Shown here: piece after piece, positions 1 to 9,398 of the stretch
Numbering within the stretch: the stretch's first letter is position 1
Layout: each line of letters opens with the position of its first letter
Origin: Elusimicrobium sp. An273
GTDB taxonomy: Bacteria; Elusimicrobiota; Elusimicrobia; Elusimicrobiales; Elusimicrobiaceae
Length of the DNA stretch: 64,000 nt
Assembly: GCF_002159705.1 (NCBI RefSeq)
Contig: NZ_NFJD01000003.1
Coordinates: forward strand, 62,001 to 126,000
Direction: 5' to 3'
Position numbers and translations under genes: made by a program
The notes under the pieces: generated by a model
Database searches by the model: none
What the model was told of the DNA's origin: nothing
What the model saw: the letters and a program-made list of their open reading frames with translations, nothing else

Positions 1-16
1 TTGTTTGGAAGGCGAT

Positions 17-55
17 AAAAAAGCTTCTTCCCCCCAGACCAGGCAGGGAAGAAGC
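17..55 (-). terminator. Intrinsic terminator of the alpha-2-macroglobulin gene
   Basis: A 10-bp perfect stem (23-32 with 46-55) is followed on the minus strand by a run of T (plus-strand A run at 17-22). It lies just past the stop codon at 90. Confidence 0.85.
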
Positions 56-89
56 AATAGAAAAAATACCTTCCAAATGCAGCGCATGC

Positions 90-3000
90 TTACTTGATGA
101 CAATCGTCTCGGTGGCATTGCGCCCGAACACCGCCGGTTCGTACATTTGGCTGGCCCACAGGCTGGGATAGGCAAACGTACCCGCCACGGAAGCCGTTAC
201 CAAGTACGAATACGCGTGCGTACCGGCGGGTAGATAGTCGGCAAAGGCGGCGATGCGGTCGTCGTATTTTTCATCGCGTTCAAAGCCGTTCCACTGCGGC
301 GTGTCCAGCGCGGCCGCCTGTTCCTGCGATTCGGTGGCCAGCGAGGTGTTGATGATTTCAAACCCGGCCGGGATGAAATCTTCCACCACCACAAAATGCC
401 GCGAGGCCGCATTTTTTACGTGCAGCGTAATTTTATAGCGTTCGCCCGCTACAATGTTGGAAACGGGTTTTCCGTCCAGCGTCGTAATCTCGCGCGAGAC
501 CGTAAACCCGGCATCCACCGGCGTTTGGTACGAAAGCGGTTCGTACTCCTGCCCCAACGTATAATACAGCGTGCCCGCCCCGTCCTTGGCAAACGTCAGG
601 CGCGTTTCCGTGCCGTTTCCGTAGGCTTGGGCAAACGGGACGGACGCCGTTTTCGCGTCCACCGTCCGGCCTTTAAAAGAAGCTTCCAGCACGGTCTTGG
701 CGCCTAATTTGACCGAGGCCGCATAATCGGGCTCCACGCTTTCCATGGTTTGATAATACGTATTGAGCGCCATAAACGCCGCCGCATTGACGCTGGTATT
801 GGCCCAATATCCTTGGGCGTTTAATTGCGTAAGCATCCAGGAAGCCGTCTTGAACGCATCGGCAAAAGGCTGCTTTGCATAGAGCAGCGCGTCCAACGCC
901 AGCGCGCTGGCTTTGACGTTGCCCATATGCAGCCACGGCATTTCTTCGGGCGCGTCAAAATACGCGGCCTGCGGCGTGTAGGCAATATGGTTTAAAATGC
1001 TTTGGGCGATTTTGGCTTTTACGGCGTCCGTATTTCCCCCCGCTTGGGCGGCTTTTAACAAGTAGGCTTTCGCGGGCAGCGGCAGGGAGCCCAGCTTGCC
1101 GTAGAGGTTGTTAAACGCGCTTTGTACGTTTTTGCCGTACAGTGCCAACACATACGCCGCATAGGCGCGGGCGGTTTCCGTTTCCAGCGAAGAATAGCTG
1201 TAGGCTTTCTGCACCTTGGAAGAGAACGCGCCTTCAAGCCATTGGGCCGCTTTTGCAAGCGACTTGTCCTGCACGGTATATCCGGCCTTTTTGGCCAAGT
1301 AATTCACTTCCAGCGCATAAGCCGTTACATACGGATCCGGGCGGGAATTTTTCCAATATCCGTATCCGCCGGCCGCCGTTTGGTATTGCGAAACTTCATC
1401 CAAAATATCCTGCACCTGGGCTTTTAGCTGGGTTTTGTCGCCCAGTTTAAAGTCTTCCACCAGCTGCGCGCCCGTTACCACCGGCACGATTTTGGACATT
1501 TTCTGCTCCAGGCAGTCATACGGATACGTCATCAAATACACCATAGACCCTTTTAAATTGAGCAGCGCCGTAGAAGCCAGCGACAGCGTAACGCGGTTGT
1601 CGGCCGACTCGTTTAAATTGCCGGGTTTGTCCAGCAGTTCTTCCTGCGACGAGACCGTAGAAGCATACAACGCAAGCGTTTGTTTCTTTTCTACGGGCGA
1701 CACGGTCAGCTCCGCCGCTACGCCGTCCGACTCGGTTTTGGCCTGCACGCTAAAGGCCACTCGGGCGGGGCCGTCTGCCACCGCTTCGCAGGGCCAGGTT
1801 ACTTCGCGCGCTTTGCCAAGGGCAATGTTGACGCTCTGCTCCGCCGCGCCCGTGAGGCGTATGGAGCCTTCGGCGCGGGCGGTAACCGTCATATCGCCTT
1901 TTTTGTCTTCATAATTATAGATGACCGCCCCGCAGGAGAATTTATCCCCTTTGCGGGCAAAACGCGGCAGGTTGGAAGTAACCATAATCGGCTTGGATAC
2001 TTCAATCGCGGTTTCGGCGGAACCGAATTCATCGGCCGTCATCGCCACCGCCATCACGCGGAACTTGGTCAGATTGTCGGGCAGTTTAAACGTTACTTCC
2101 GCACGGCCTTTTTTGTCGGTCTGCACGGTGGCATTGAAGTAAGGCGTAAACATAAAGTTGGAGCGCAAATCCACCCCGCCCAGCTTGGCGTCCGCCGAGC
2201 CGCCGCCGCCGCGGTTTTCCCCTTTTTCGCCAAAGTTGCGCTGGCCCACCACGTAGACGCGGTTGTCCATCGTAAAGACGGACACCGGGCGCGAACCGTA
2301 GAAGTAGTCAAACAAGTTCGGCGTTTCGTAATCCGTCAACGCCAGCACCCCTTCGTCCACTACCATGACCACCACTTCGGCGGGCATGTTTTTGGCGTTG
2401 GGTTTGGCCGTAATTTTTAAGGTTACTTCTTCGCCGGGGCGATATTCTTTTTTATTGGGTTTGATGACGGGTTTGATTTGTTTGGAATCGGGCAGTACCG
2501 ACAGATTGACGTACCCCACCTTCCCCTGCGGTTTGCCCAAATCCAGCCCTTTGTCGGTAACCGGGTCGGCGCTGCGGCCGCGCACCAACGTAACGCTGAC
2601 GTATACGTTCGGCAAATAAGAGGCTTTCACCGGCACTTCCACATAATCGGCGCCTCCCTTGACGGTGGTTACCCACGCGTCCAAAATGCCTTCGCGCTCC
2701 ACCGTTACCAAGGCAAACGCCTGTTCGTAAGGCGATTCCACCGCGATGCGCGCCGTTTTGCCGGGCTTATAAGCGTTTTTATCTTGTTTTAAAACCAGCA
2801 AATCATCGTCCGACTGTTTCCAGTAGGCTTGGCCTTCCCCGTACACAAACACGTTAAACCCGCCCGTTACTTTGCGGCCGGCGGCGTCTTCGGAAAGCAG
2901 CGTTACGTAGTAGCTGCCCGCCTCTTCGGGATTAAAGGAAAGCACGGCACCTTTTTCGGATACTTCCAAGGTTTGCGTGGGCAGCTCGGTTACTTTCTTT

Positions 3001-5744
3001 TCGCTTACCCATTCCAACCGGCCCGAAAGCCCCGTCTTGCGTACGCTGTACCATTGTTCTTTATAAATTTTGGCCGTAACGGACGCTTCGGTGCGTTTGC
3101 CTTGCGGCGTAACGGCGATGATATCCGCTTGGACGGGCTGCCCCAGTTCGGCCCGTTCCGCAAGCAATTTGCTGCCTAAATAGAAATCCGCCGGGTGCAC
3201 CAGCACCGACGTGCGGGCAAATAATTCCTGCCGCGCGGGCGACTGTACGCCCAGCTCGGCATAGACCTTGGTAGGGAACGAAACCGACGGCATCCGCGCC
3301 GCAAACGAAAGGGCGCCTTTAGCGTCCAGCACACCGGAAGAATTGAGCAGCAGTTTGCCGTTTTCCTGCGATTCTTTTTCGCGCAGGAAATAGGGCGTAA
3401 AGGTGTATTCGTCAAATCCGGCCGGTTCAAACCAGGCCATTTCCCGGCGAAGCGTCCACTGGGCTTTGGCGTCCGCCAACGGCGAGCCGAAATTGTACTG
3501 GGCAGACGCCGCAAACGAGGCTTCCTGCCCCGCCAAATAATCGGCTGTTTCCGCCCGCAGGTTTACTTTAAAATCGGCCTGTTCCACCGCTTCTACGCGG
3601 AAGGAATAATACGCGCGCGGCGCATCTTCCAGATTTTTAATCTGCGGCTCAAACGACAGGCTCCACGACCCCGTGGCCGCCGTTTTGGGAATGTCAAACG
3701 ACAGGTCAAACGTTCCCATGCCCGAAGAAACCGTTACGTCTTTTTTAAGGACTTCTTCGCCGCGGGCATCGGTAATCTGCACGGTGCCGCGCACCACATC
3801 GGGCAGGCGCCAGGCGCCGTCTTGCAGCAGGCGGGAAACGCCCTTGATATACATCGTTTCGCCGGGGCGGTATACGCCGCGGTCGGCAAACAGATACGAG
3901 CGGACAAATTCCCGCTGGGGGTTATATTCGTAGCTTAAATTAAACCGCCACGGCTGAAGGCCATCGTTCCACAAATTGCTGACGACGGCATCCCCGCCCG
4001 CGCTGGATACAAACGCGTAAATTTCCGGCTGGCTCCAAGATTTGGCTTCTACGTCCAGCTTGCTCCAGCCCGGTGCGCGGGCCAGCCCGTTCATATCGGT
4101 GCTGCCCGTCCATAAAATTTTATTTTCCTTGCCGCGCAGTTCCACCGTCAGGTTGGGCATCGGTTCGCCCGTTTGCAAAGACGTGGCCCACAGCAGGATA
4201 TTATCCGGCGAGGTTTTGAACGTAACACCCACGTCGGTAATGTTATCCGTGGAGGAAATCCAGCAGCCTTTATCGCCGTATTTTTTGCCCGTCAGTTTGA
4301 CTTGGCTGAAGACAATGCTGTCTTTGGCGGTGGGATTGAACTTGCTTAAATCAATAAACGTTTTTAACGTGCGGTCTTTTACGTCTTTAAACGTATAATT
4401 GCCGGAGAAGGTAGGATCCGTCAGCGGTTTTTGGGCGCAGTAACTGCTGGAGGCTTGGTCAAACGGAACAAAATTTTCTTTGTTAAAACGCGCCCCGCGC
4501 AGCGGCAAGGAAGGCGTATTCATCAAATCAATCGGCAGGCGCGGGCTTAAATAGCTTTCCAGCACGCCCAGTCCGCCCGAAAAATCCACCGCCGGGCAAT
4601 AGCCGCTGTTGGAAACCGTCAGTTGGTAATTCTGCCCCAGCGAATTGCCGTAAATATCCTGCAGGCCTTTGCCCAACGTAACCGTAACCGCCTGGCCGGG
4701 CTGCAAGTCCAAAAAGGCCAGCGGCGTGCGGAAATAAGCGGCGCCGGTTTTGCTGTCCACCACATCCGTGCCCAGTGCGTTAAGTTCCTGCTCGGACATT
4801 TCCCGCTTGGCCGAAGCCGGCTCCACCCGGGCGGCGGCATACAGTTCGCGCATGCGCACCGGAGAAGAAAAATTGACCGACGGCGTATACGGCAGGCAGC
4901 CGTCTTTCAATTCCCCCACCACGCTCAGTTCCGGATACGTGTAAAAGCTGGACTGGTACGCCTTGGCCATTCCCAGCGGGCCTTGGGTGCTTTTGAGGCC
5001 TTCTTTCAGCGTAAGGGTATACTGGGTGCCTTTTTGCAAGGTATCTAAGGCGTTAATAGCGATGATTCTTTCTTTGTTTTGATAATAGGAGAAATCTTTA
5101 TCATATTCCAAGGAACTGATGGGGCGGATAATTAAAGGAAGCGTTTTTTTGACGGCAGGCCGTTTGGTTTTGGAAAGGCCGATTTTTTCGCTTAGCGTCG
5201 GCTCCGGCTCCTGCATATAAGAAAGCTCCACATAATTGGAAACCGTGCTCATGTCCACCGGCATATTAAACACGGCATATAGGGTGGGATACAAATTGAT
5301 CCAGCGTTCGTTATTGTTGGGACGGACGGCATTGACCTGCGGCAGGGCCGTCGTAAAATTATAGACGTAATCCTGCGCCAGTTTTTGCCCCGATACGGCG
5401 GACTTGAACCCCGCTTTTAGCCGAACCGTAAAACGGGTGGCCACGGGCCAATCCTGTTCCGGCTCAAACAGCAGCGTCTGCGTGCCGCTGTAGCGGCAGG
5501 AGCCTTTGACGGCGGGCGTAACGGTAATCGGGCAATTGTCCGAAGAGAATGCGCTTTCTTCCCCCAGCGCCACCACCGGCTGGTTGAACGTAACCGTTAC
5601 CGCTTGGCGGCCGGTATAATTCAGCTGGCCTTTGGGCGTAGCCGAAAGCACCTTTAAAGCCGGTGCCGCAAATAAAGCGCCGCACGGCAATAAAAGTGCA
5701 GCTGCCAGCGCGCCGAAACGCGCCATAAAACGGGTGTGTTTCAT
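90..5744 (-). CDS. Alpha-2-macroglobulin family protein with thioester motif
   Basis: Bacterial alpha-2-macroglobulin, predicted to act in the periplasm or at the envelope as a covalent trap for attacking proteases. The start is the ATG at 5744, just after a strong GGGAGGAG site, rather than a longer reading to 5762; it gives 1,884 residues. An N-terminal signal peptide ends near LFAAPA. The MG2-type motif GVYRPGETMYIKG lies near residue 622, a glycine-rich GENRGGGGSAD stretch (possible bait region) near 1178, and the thioester motif CLEQ has its Cys near 1411, followed by the helical thioester domain. Family knowledge: CxEQ proteins such as E. coli YfhM are usually lipoproteins paired with penicillin-binding protein PbpC. 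Here the Cys in LLPCG is a poor lipobox and no pbpC is adjacent; the gene stands alone with its own terminator. Confidence 0.9.
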   Translation of the reverse strand: MKHTRFMARFGALAAALLLPCGALFAAPALKVLSATPKGQLNYTGRQAVTVTFNQPVVALGEESAFSSDNCPITVTPAVKGSCRYSGTQTLLFEPEQDWPVATRFTVRLKAGFKSAVSGQKLAQDYVYNFTTALPQVNAVRPNNNERWINLYPTLYAVFNMPVDMSTVSNYVELSYMQEPEPTLSEKIGLSKTKRPAVKKTLPLIIRPISSLEYDKDFSYYQNKERIIAINALDTLQKGTQYTLTLKEGLKSTQGPLGMAKAYQSSFYTYPELSVVGELKDGCLPYTPSVNFSSPVRMRELYAAARVEPASAKREMSEQELNALGTDVVDSKTGAAYFRTPLAFLDLQPGQAVTVTLGKGLQDIYGNSLGQNYQLTVSNSGYCPAVDFSGGLGVLESYLSPRLPIDLMNTPSLPLRGARFNKENFVPFDQASSSYCAQKPLTDPTFSGNYTFKDVKDRTLKTFIDLSKFNPTAKDSIVFSQVKLTGKKYGDKGCWISSTDNITDVGVTFKTSPDNILLWATSLQTGEPMPNLTVELRGKENKILWTGSTDMNGLARAPGWSKLDVEAKSWSQPEIYAFVSSAGGDAVVSNLWNDGLQPWRFNLSYEYNPQREFVRSYLFADRGVYRPGETMYIKGVSRLLQDGAWRLPDVVRGTVQITDARGEEVLKKDVTVSSGMGTFDLSFDIPKTAATGSWSLSFEPQIKNLEDAPRAYYSFRVEAVEQADFKVNLRAETADYLAGQEASFAASAQYNFGSPLADAKAQWTLRREMAWFEPAGFDEYTFTPYFLREKESQENGKLLLNSSGVLDAKGALSFAARMPSVSFPTKVYAELGVQSPARQELFARTSVLVHPADFYLGSKLLAERAELGQPVQADIIAVTPQGKRTEASVTAKIYKEQWYSVRKTGLSGRLEWVSEKKVTELPTQTLEVSEKGAVLSFNPEEAGSYYVTLLSEDAAGRKVTGGFNVFVYGEGQAYWKQSDDDLLVLKQDKNAYKPGKTARIAVESPYEQAFALVTVEREGILDAWVTTVKGGADYVEVPVKASYLPNVYVSVTLVRGRSADPVTDKGLDLGKPQGKVGYVNLSVLPDSKQIKPVIKPNKKEYRPGEEVTLKITAKPNAKNMPAEVVVMVVDEGVLALTDYETPNLFDYFYGSRPVSVFTMDNRVYVVGQRNFGEKGENRGGGGSADAKLGGVDLRSNFMFTPYFNATVQTDKKGRAEVTFKLPDNLTKFRVMAVAMTADEFGSAETAIEVSKPIMVTSNLPRFARKGDKFSCGAVIYNYEDKKGDMTVTARAEGSIRLTGAAEQSVNIALGKAREVTWPCEAVADGPARVAFSVQAKTESDGVAAELTVSPVEKKQTLALYASTVSSQEELLDKPGNLNESADNRVTLSLASTALLNLKGSMVYLMTYPYDCLEQKMSKIVPVVTGAQLVEDFKLGDKTQLKAQVQDILDEVSQYQTAAGGYGYWKNSRPDPYVTAYALEVNYLAKKAGYTVQDKSLAKAAQWLEGAFSSKVQKAYSYSSLETETARAYAAYVLALYGKNVQSAFNNLYGKLGSLPLPAKAYLLKAAQAGGNTDAVKAKIAQSILNHIAYTPQAAYFDAPEEMPWLHMGNVKASALALDALLYAKQPFADAFKTASWMLTQLNAQGYWANTSVNAAAFMALNTYYQTMESVEPDYAASVKLGAKTVLEASFKGRTVDAKTASVPFAQAYGNGTETRLTFAKDGAGTLYYTLGQEYEPLSYQTPVDAGFTVSREITTLDGKPVSNIVAGERYKITLHVKNAASRHFVVVEDFIPAGFEIINTSLATESQEQAAALDTPQWNGFERDEKYDDRIAAFADYLPAGTHAYSYLVTASVAGTFAYPSLWASQMYEPAVFGRNATETIVIK

Positions 5745-5806
5745 AAAGACTCCTCCCAACAAGATTATATCATTGTAGCATTATTTTGAACGTATTTTCC
5801 GCCTTT

Positions 5807-5845
5807 ATAAAAAAAAGCAGGCACGTCTATTGGGCGTGCCTGCTT
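5807..5845 (-). terminator. Intrinsic terminator of the NHL gene
   Basis: Perfect 11-bp stem AAGCAGGCACG/CGTGCCTGCTT (5815-5825 with 5835-5845) with an eight-base T tract in the minus direction, immediately past the stop codon at 5868. Confidence 0.85.
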
Positions 5846-5867
5846 GCAAAACAAAACCGGTTGCGCT

Positions 5868-7100
5868 TCAGTTGGCGGTATTATTCTTTTTTACGCCAAA
5901 CAATACCTGCAGAAAATTTCGGTCGTCCGGCTGGGCCTGCGCCTGCCCGTAGCCCGTATATTTAACGGGCGGTTCTACGGTGGAAATGCCTTGCACGCGG
6001 CGGATTAAATTATTGCCGGTATCGGCAAAAAACAGCATATCGTGCTTGGTAATGACCATCGCTCCCGGATAGGCCAAGTCGGCGTCCCACGCGTCCATGC
6101 CGTCCCCGTTGTATCCGCGCTCGCCCGTACCCACCACGGTTACGACTTTGCTGTCCATTCGGCTTTCCACCGTCAGGCGGCGGATGCGCTGGTTGTCGGT
6201 ATCGGCGATATAGAGGCGGCCCAATTTATCCACCGCCAGCCCGGTGGGGTTGCTAAAGGCGCTGTCCGTGCATTTGCGGTCGCCCTCGCCCGAAAAACCG
6301 CGTTTGCCGGTGCCGGCAATCGTAAAAATAAGGTGGCGGCGCGGTTCCACCCAGCGGATTTGGTGGTTGCCCGTATCGGCAATAAACAAGTTGCCGCGTT
6401 CGTCAAACACCAACGCGGAGGGTTTATTCAGCTGCGCGTTTTCCGCCAAGTCCAAATCGCCGCTGTTGCCCGCGTCCCCCGTGCCGGCCACGGTAACCAA
6501 AAATCCGCTGCGGCGGTCTATTTTGCGCACCAAGTTGTTTCCCGTATCCGAAATGTATAACTCGCCCTGCGGGCTGATGGCGACTGCGGTGGGGTTGTTT
6601 AAGCTGGAAGAAAGCGGCCGCATGCCGTTGCCGTTATATCCTTTGCGTCCGTCCCCCGCGATGGTGTACAAATAACCTTTCGGCGTAAACATCCGAATGC
6701 GCTGGTTTCCCGTATCGGCAATATATAAGTTGCCCAGGCTGTCAAACACCAACCCCGTGGGGCCGTTTAAAGTGGCCATTTCGGCGTTGCCGCCGTCGTT
6801 GTCAAAGCCGCGTTTGCCGGTGCCTACCACGGTGTCAATTTCGCCGGTGCGCGCGTCCACCCGCCGCACTCGGTGGTTGACGGTGTCCGAAAAAAAGATA
6901 TTGCCGTAGCGGTCTACGGCGATGCCCATGGGGTTGCCCAGGCGGGCTTGCAGGGCGTCGTCGCCGTCGCCGGAGAAACCGCGCTTGCCGGGCATGCCGG
7001 CGGCGTCGTCCAACTGCCCGGGGCGCGTAAGCCCCAACGCACCGGCACACACACTGAGGCACAATACGCCTATTAGGATAAAAGGATATCTTGCTTTCAT
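5868..7100 (-). CDS. Exported NHL-repeat beta-propeller protein
   Basis: Exported six-bladed NHL propeller of 410 residues; the molecular partner is unknown. The ATG at 7100 is preceded by AAGGAG and begins a signal peptide (MKARYPFILIGVLCLSVCAG). Six repeats of the type NPxGIAVDxxGNxFxSDTxNxRxRR follow, separated by AGTGxxGxxGDG loops typical of the bacterial NHL proteins often annotated as SMP-30/gluconolaconase-like. The repeat count matches a closed six-bladed fold. No catalytic residues can be assigned and a scaffold or binding role is possible. It is monocistronic, with its own terminator, and lies upstream of the macroglobulin gene in the same direction. Confidence 0.85.
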   Translation of the reverse strand: MKARYPFILIGVLCLSVCAGALGLTRPGQLDDAAGMPGKRGFSGDGDDALQARLGNPMGIAVDRYGNIFFSDTVNHRVRRVDARTGEIDTVVGTGKRGFDNDGGNAEMATLNGPTGLVFDSLGNLYIADTGNQRIRMFTPKGYLYTIAGDGRKGYNGNGMRPLSSSLNNPTAVAISPQGELYISDTGNNLVRKIDRRSGFLVTVAGTGDAGNSGDLDLAENAQLNKPSALVFDERGNLFIADTGNHQIRWVEPRRHLIFTIAGTGKRGFSGEGDRKCTDSAFSNPTGLAVDKLGRLYIADTDNQRIRRLTVESRMDSKVVTVVGTGERGYNGDGMDAWDADLAYPGAMVITKHDMLFFADTGNNLIRRVQGISTVEPPVKYTGYGQAQAQPDDRNFLQVLFGVKKNNTAN

Positions 7101-7156
7101 AAATACTCCTTGTTTTATCGTAACAAAACCGGCCGCCCGCCGCAACAGTAAAAAGC

Positions 7157-7244
7157 TTCACACGCCCGCGCGCTTTTTGCTACAATAATAATGAGGGAGG
7201 ATTTTTCTCCGTAAATTTCCGCTCCCGTCCGGGAGCAAAAAGGA
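7157..7244 (+). promoter_or_regulatory. ackA promoter and structured leader
   Basis: TTCACA (7157-7162), an 18-bp spacer and TACAAT (7181-7186) form a sigma70-type promoter. The predicted leader of about 60 nt carries a perfect hairpin GCTCCCG-TC-CGGGAGC (7221-7236) only four bases before the AAGGA ribosome site. A second, weaker GGAG/CTCC pairing lies just upstream. The hairpin could modulate translation; no ligand or protein is known for it. Confidence 0.55.
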
Positions 7245-7255
7245 ATCACATTTAT

Positions 7256-8620
7256 ATGATTATATTATTTTTAAACTGCGGCAGTTCTTCTGTCAAATAC
7301 AGCGTGTATGATTGGGATCAAAAGAAAAGTCTCTGCGCCGGCGCGGTGGAACGCATCGGAATTGAAGGCTCTTTTATTTCTCAAGACCGTAACGGTTACC
7401 CCACTTTTGAACTGAAAAGAAACTGCAAAGATCATAAAGACGCCATCAACCTGGTCATTGAAACGCTGACCGACAAAGAACACGGCGTTATTGAAAATAT
7501 CAACGTTATCAGCGCCGTGGGCCACCGCATCGTGCACGGCGGCAAGTTTGCCAAATCCGTAATCGTGGACGATAAAGTGGTAGAAGAACTAAGAAATATC
7601 GCGGATTTAGCCCCCCTTCACAACCCGGCCCATATTATGGGTATTGAAGCCGCCCGCGCCCTGCTGCCAAACGTAACCCACGTGTGCGTGATGGACACCG
7701 CTTTTCACCAAACGATGCCGGCCTCTTCCTATATGTATGCCCTGCCGCGCAAATGGTATACGGATTACCAAATCCGCCGCTACGGCTTTCACGGCTCTTC
7801 CGTGCTCTACACCTCCCGCCGCGCCGCGGTGCTGTTAGGCAAAAATGTAGACGAAGTAAACAGCATTGTCTGCCACATTGGAGCGGGCGCCAGCGTAACC
7901 GCCGTGAAAAACGGTCAGTGCCTGGACACCAGCATGGGGCTTACCCCGCTGGAAGGGTTGGTGATGGGTACGCGCTCGGGCGATATTGACCCGTCCATCT
8001 GCTTTCATATGATGAAAAAGCTCAATATGAGCGCGGACGAAATGTACACCATTTTAAACAAAAAGAGCGGCATGTACGCCCTGACGGGCGACCGCTTTGC
8101 CGACCAACGCGACGTGCGCAAAGGCGCCGCCAACGGCGATGAACTGTGCAAGCTGGCCCTGGATGTGGAATGCTACCGCGTGAAAAAATACATCGGCGCC
8201 TATATGGCGGCCTTGGGCCGGTTGGACTGCATTGTATTTACCGCCGGCGTAGGCGAACGCGCCACCAACATCCGCGAGATGATTTTGAAAGGCTTGGAAA
8301 ACTTTGGCATTATGCTCGATGAAGAACGCAACAACGCGGCCGACACCAACAAAGCCGAATGCTGCATCTCGGCGGATAATTCCAAAGTCAAAATTTTCGT
8401 CATTCCGACCGATGAAGAAATTGTAGGCGTGCAGGATATTGTGGCGCTGTTGGCCGGAACGTATGACGTGTATACCAAATTCCGGTATATCTTCCAGGAA
8501 AAAGATTACCGCAACAAGCTGCGCGACGCCGCGTTTATAGAGGAGGTTAAAAAACGGCCGTTCTTATTAAAAGCCGCCGTTAACTTGCCCGAACAGCTGA
8601 AACAGGAGTTAAAAAATTAG
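7256..8620 (+). CDS. ackA: Acetate kinase
   Basis: Converts acetyl phosphate and ADP to acetate and ATP, the energy-recovering last step of acetate fermentation. 454 residues. It has NCGSSSVKY at residues 7-15, the substrate arginine in GHRIVHGG (Arg91, same number as in the Methanosarcina enzyme), the catalytic Asp in VCVMDTAFHQ (Asp147), and the C-terminal DEEIVGVQD motif. Acetate kinases are normally about 400 residues; this one carries an extra basic, helical tail of about 50 residues after LLAG. No phosphotransacetylase gene is adjacent. With the PFOR gene at 44950 it fits a fermenter that routes pyruvate to acetate. It has its own promoter and terminator. Butyrate kinase is unlikely given the motif match. 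Confidence 0.93.
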   Translation: MIILFLNCGSSSVKYSVYDWDQKKSLCAGAVERIGIEGSFISQDRNGYPTFELKRNCKDHKDAINLVIETLTDKEHGVIENINVISAVGHRIVHGGKFAKSVIVDDKVVEELRNIADLAPLHNPAHIMGIEAARALLPNVTHVCVMDTAFHQTMPASSYMYALPRKWYTDYQIRRYGFHGSSVLYTSRRAAVLLGKNVDEVNSIVCHIGAGASVTAVKNGQCLDTSMGLTPLEGLVMGTRSGDIDPSICFHMMKKLNMSADEMYTILNKKSGMYALTGDRFADQRDVRKGAANGDELCKLALDVECYRVKKYIGAYMAALGRLDCIVFTAGVGERATNIREMILKGLENFGIMLDEERNNAADTNKAECCISADNSKVKIFVIPTDEEIVGVQDIVALLAGTYDVYTKFRYIFQEKDYRNKLRDAAFIEEVKKRPFLLKAAVNLPEQLKQELKN

Positions 8621-8629
8621 GTTTTGTTT

Positions 8630-8664
8630 ACGCCCGTTTGCCTTTGCAGACGGGCGTTTTTAAT
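8630..8664 (+). terminator. ackA terminator
   Basis: Stem ACGCCCGT/ACGGGCGT (8630-8637 with 8650-8657) followed by TTTTAAT. Confidence 0.85.
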
Positions 8665-8772
8665 ACGATTTGCAAGCATGTATGCAGTACCCTCCCGGCA
8701 GTATCACACTCGCCGGGCCCGCAAGAAGCAAGATGAAAAATAAACAAATAAAAATAATGGAGTAAAAAAACT

Positions 8773-9390
8773 ATGTTCTTACCGAAAGAAGTAAAATTCT
8801 TTGATCTGTTTGACAAACAAGCCGAAAATATCGTCCGCGCCGCGGCGTTTTACAAGAAACTCGTGGATAACGGCGATTTTACCCCCGAAAACGTGCGCGA
8901 AATGCACGAGCTGGAGCACTACGGCGACGAATTAACTCACACCACCATCAACACGCTTAACGAAACGTTTATCACCCCCTTTGACCGGGAAGACATCCTG
9001 GCCCTGGCCAACCGGCTGGACGATATCGTGGACGGAATTTATCTCATCAGCAACCGCTTCCACCTCTATAAAATTCAAAAACCGACCGAATTTAGCCGCA
9101 AACTGGCCGCTACCATTGAATCCACCACGAAGGCCCTTCAAAAGGCGCTGGCTTCGTTAAGAAGCAATAAAAATATGAAAGAAACGCTCCACCAGTGCGT
9201 GGAAATCAACCGTTTGGAAAACGAAGGCGACGTACTGCGCGACGAAGCGATTTCTTCCCTGTTTGAAAACGAAAAAGACCCGCTGATGGTCATCAAACAC
9301 AAAGAACTTTACGAACTGGCCGAATTGGTGACGGATTCGTGCGAACATGTGGCCAATTTGGTGGAATCTATTTTGGTTAAGAACAACTAG
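8773..9390 (+). CDS. DUF47/PhoU-like partner of phosphate transporter
   Basis: Cytoplasmic, all-helical PhoU-like protein of the DUF47 family (205 residues), the usual regulator or accessory of PiT phosphate carriers. It is rich in acidic helices with ExxxxD metal-binding-like positions, for example HELEHYGDELTH near residues 40-51 and RLENEGDVLRDEA near 150. A GGAG site precedes the ATG. It is followed after 8 bp by the PiT gene, the conserved two-gene arrangement, so the pair is almost certainly one operon. Family members bind Fe or Zn clusters, but that is not shown here. Confidence 0.9.
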   Translation: MFLPKEVKFFDLFDKQAENIVRAAAFYKKLVDNGDFTPENVREMHELEHYGDELTHTTINTLNETFITPFDREDILALANRLDDIVDGIYLISNRFHLYKIQKPTEFSRKLAATIESTTKALQKALASLRSNKNMKETLHQCVEINRLENEGDVLRDEAISSLFENEKDPLMVIKHKELYELAELVTDSCEHVANLVESILVKNN

Positions 9391-9398
9391 GAGTAGAT

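Noticed and set aside
1680-2420. 246-codon plus-strand frame inside the macroglobulin gene
   Set aside because: Antisense shadow without a ribosome site; the minus frame has clear family motifs.
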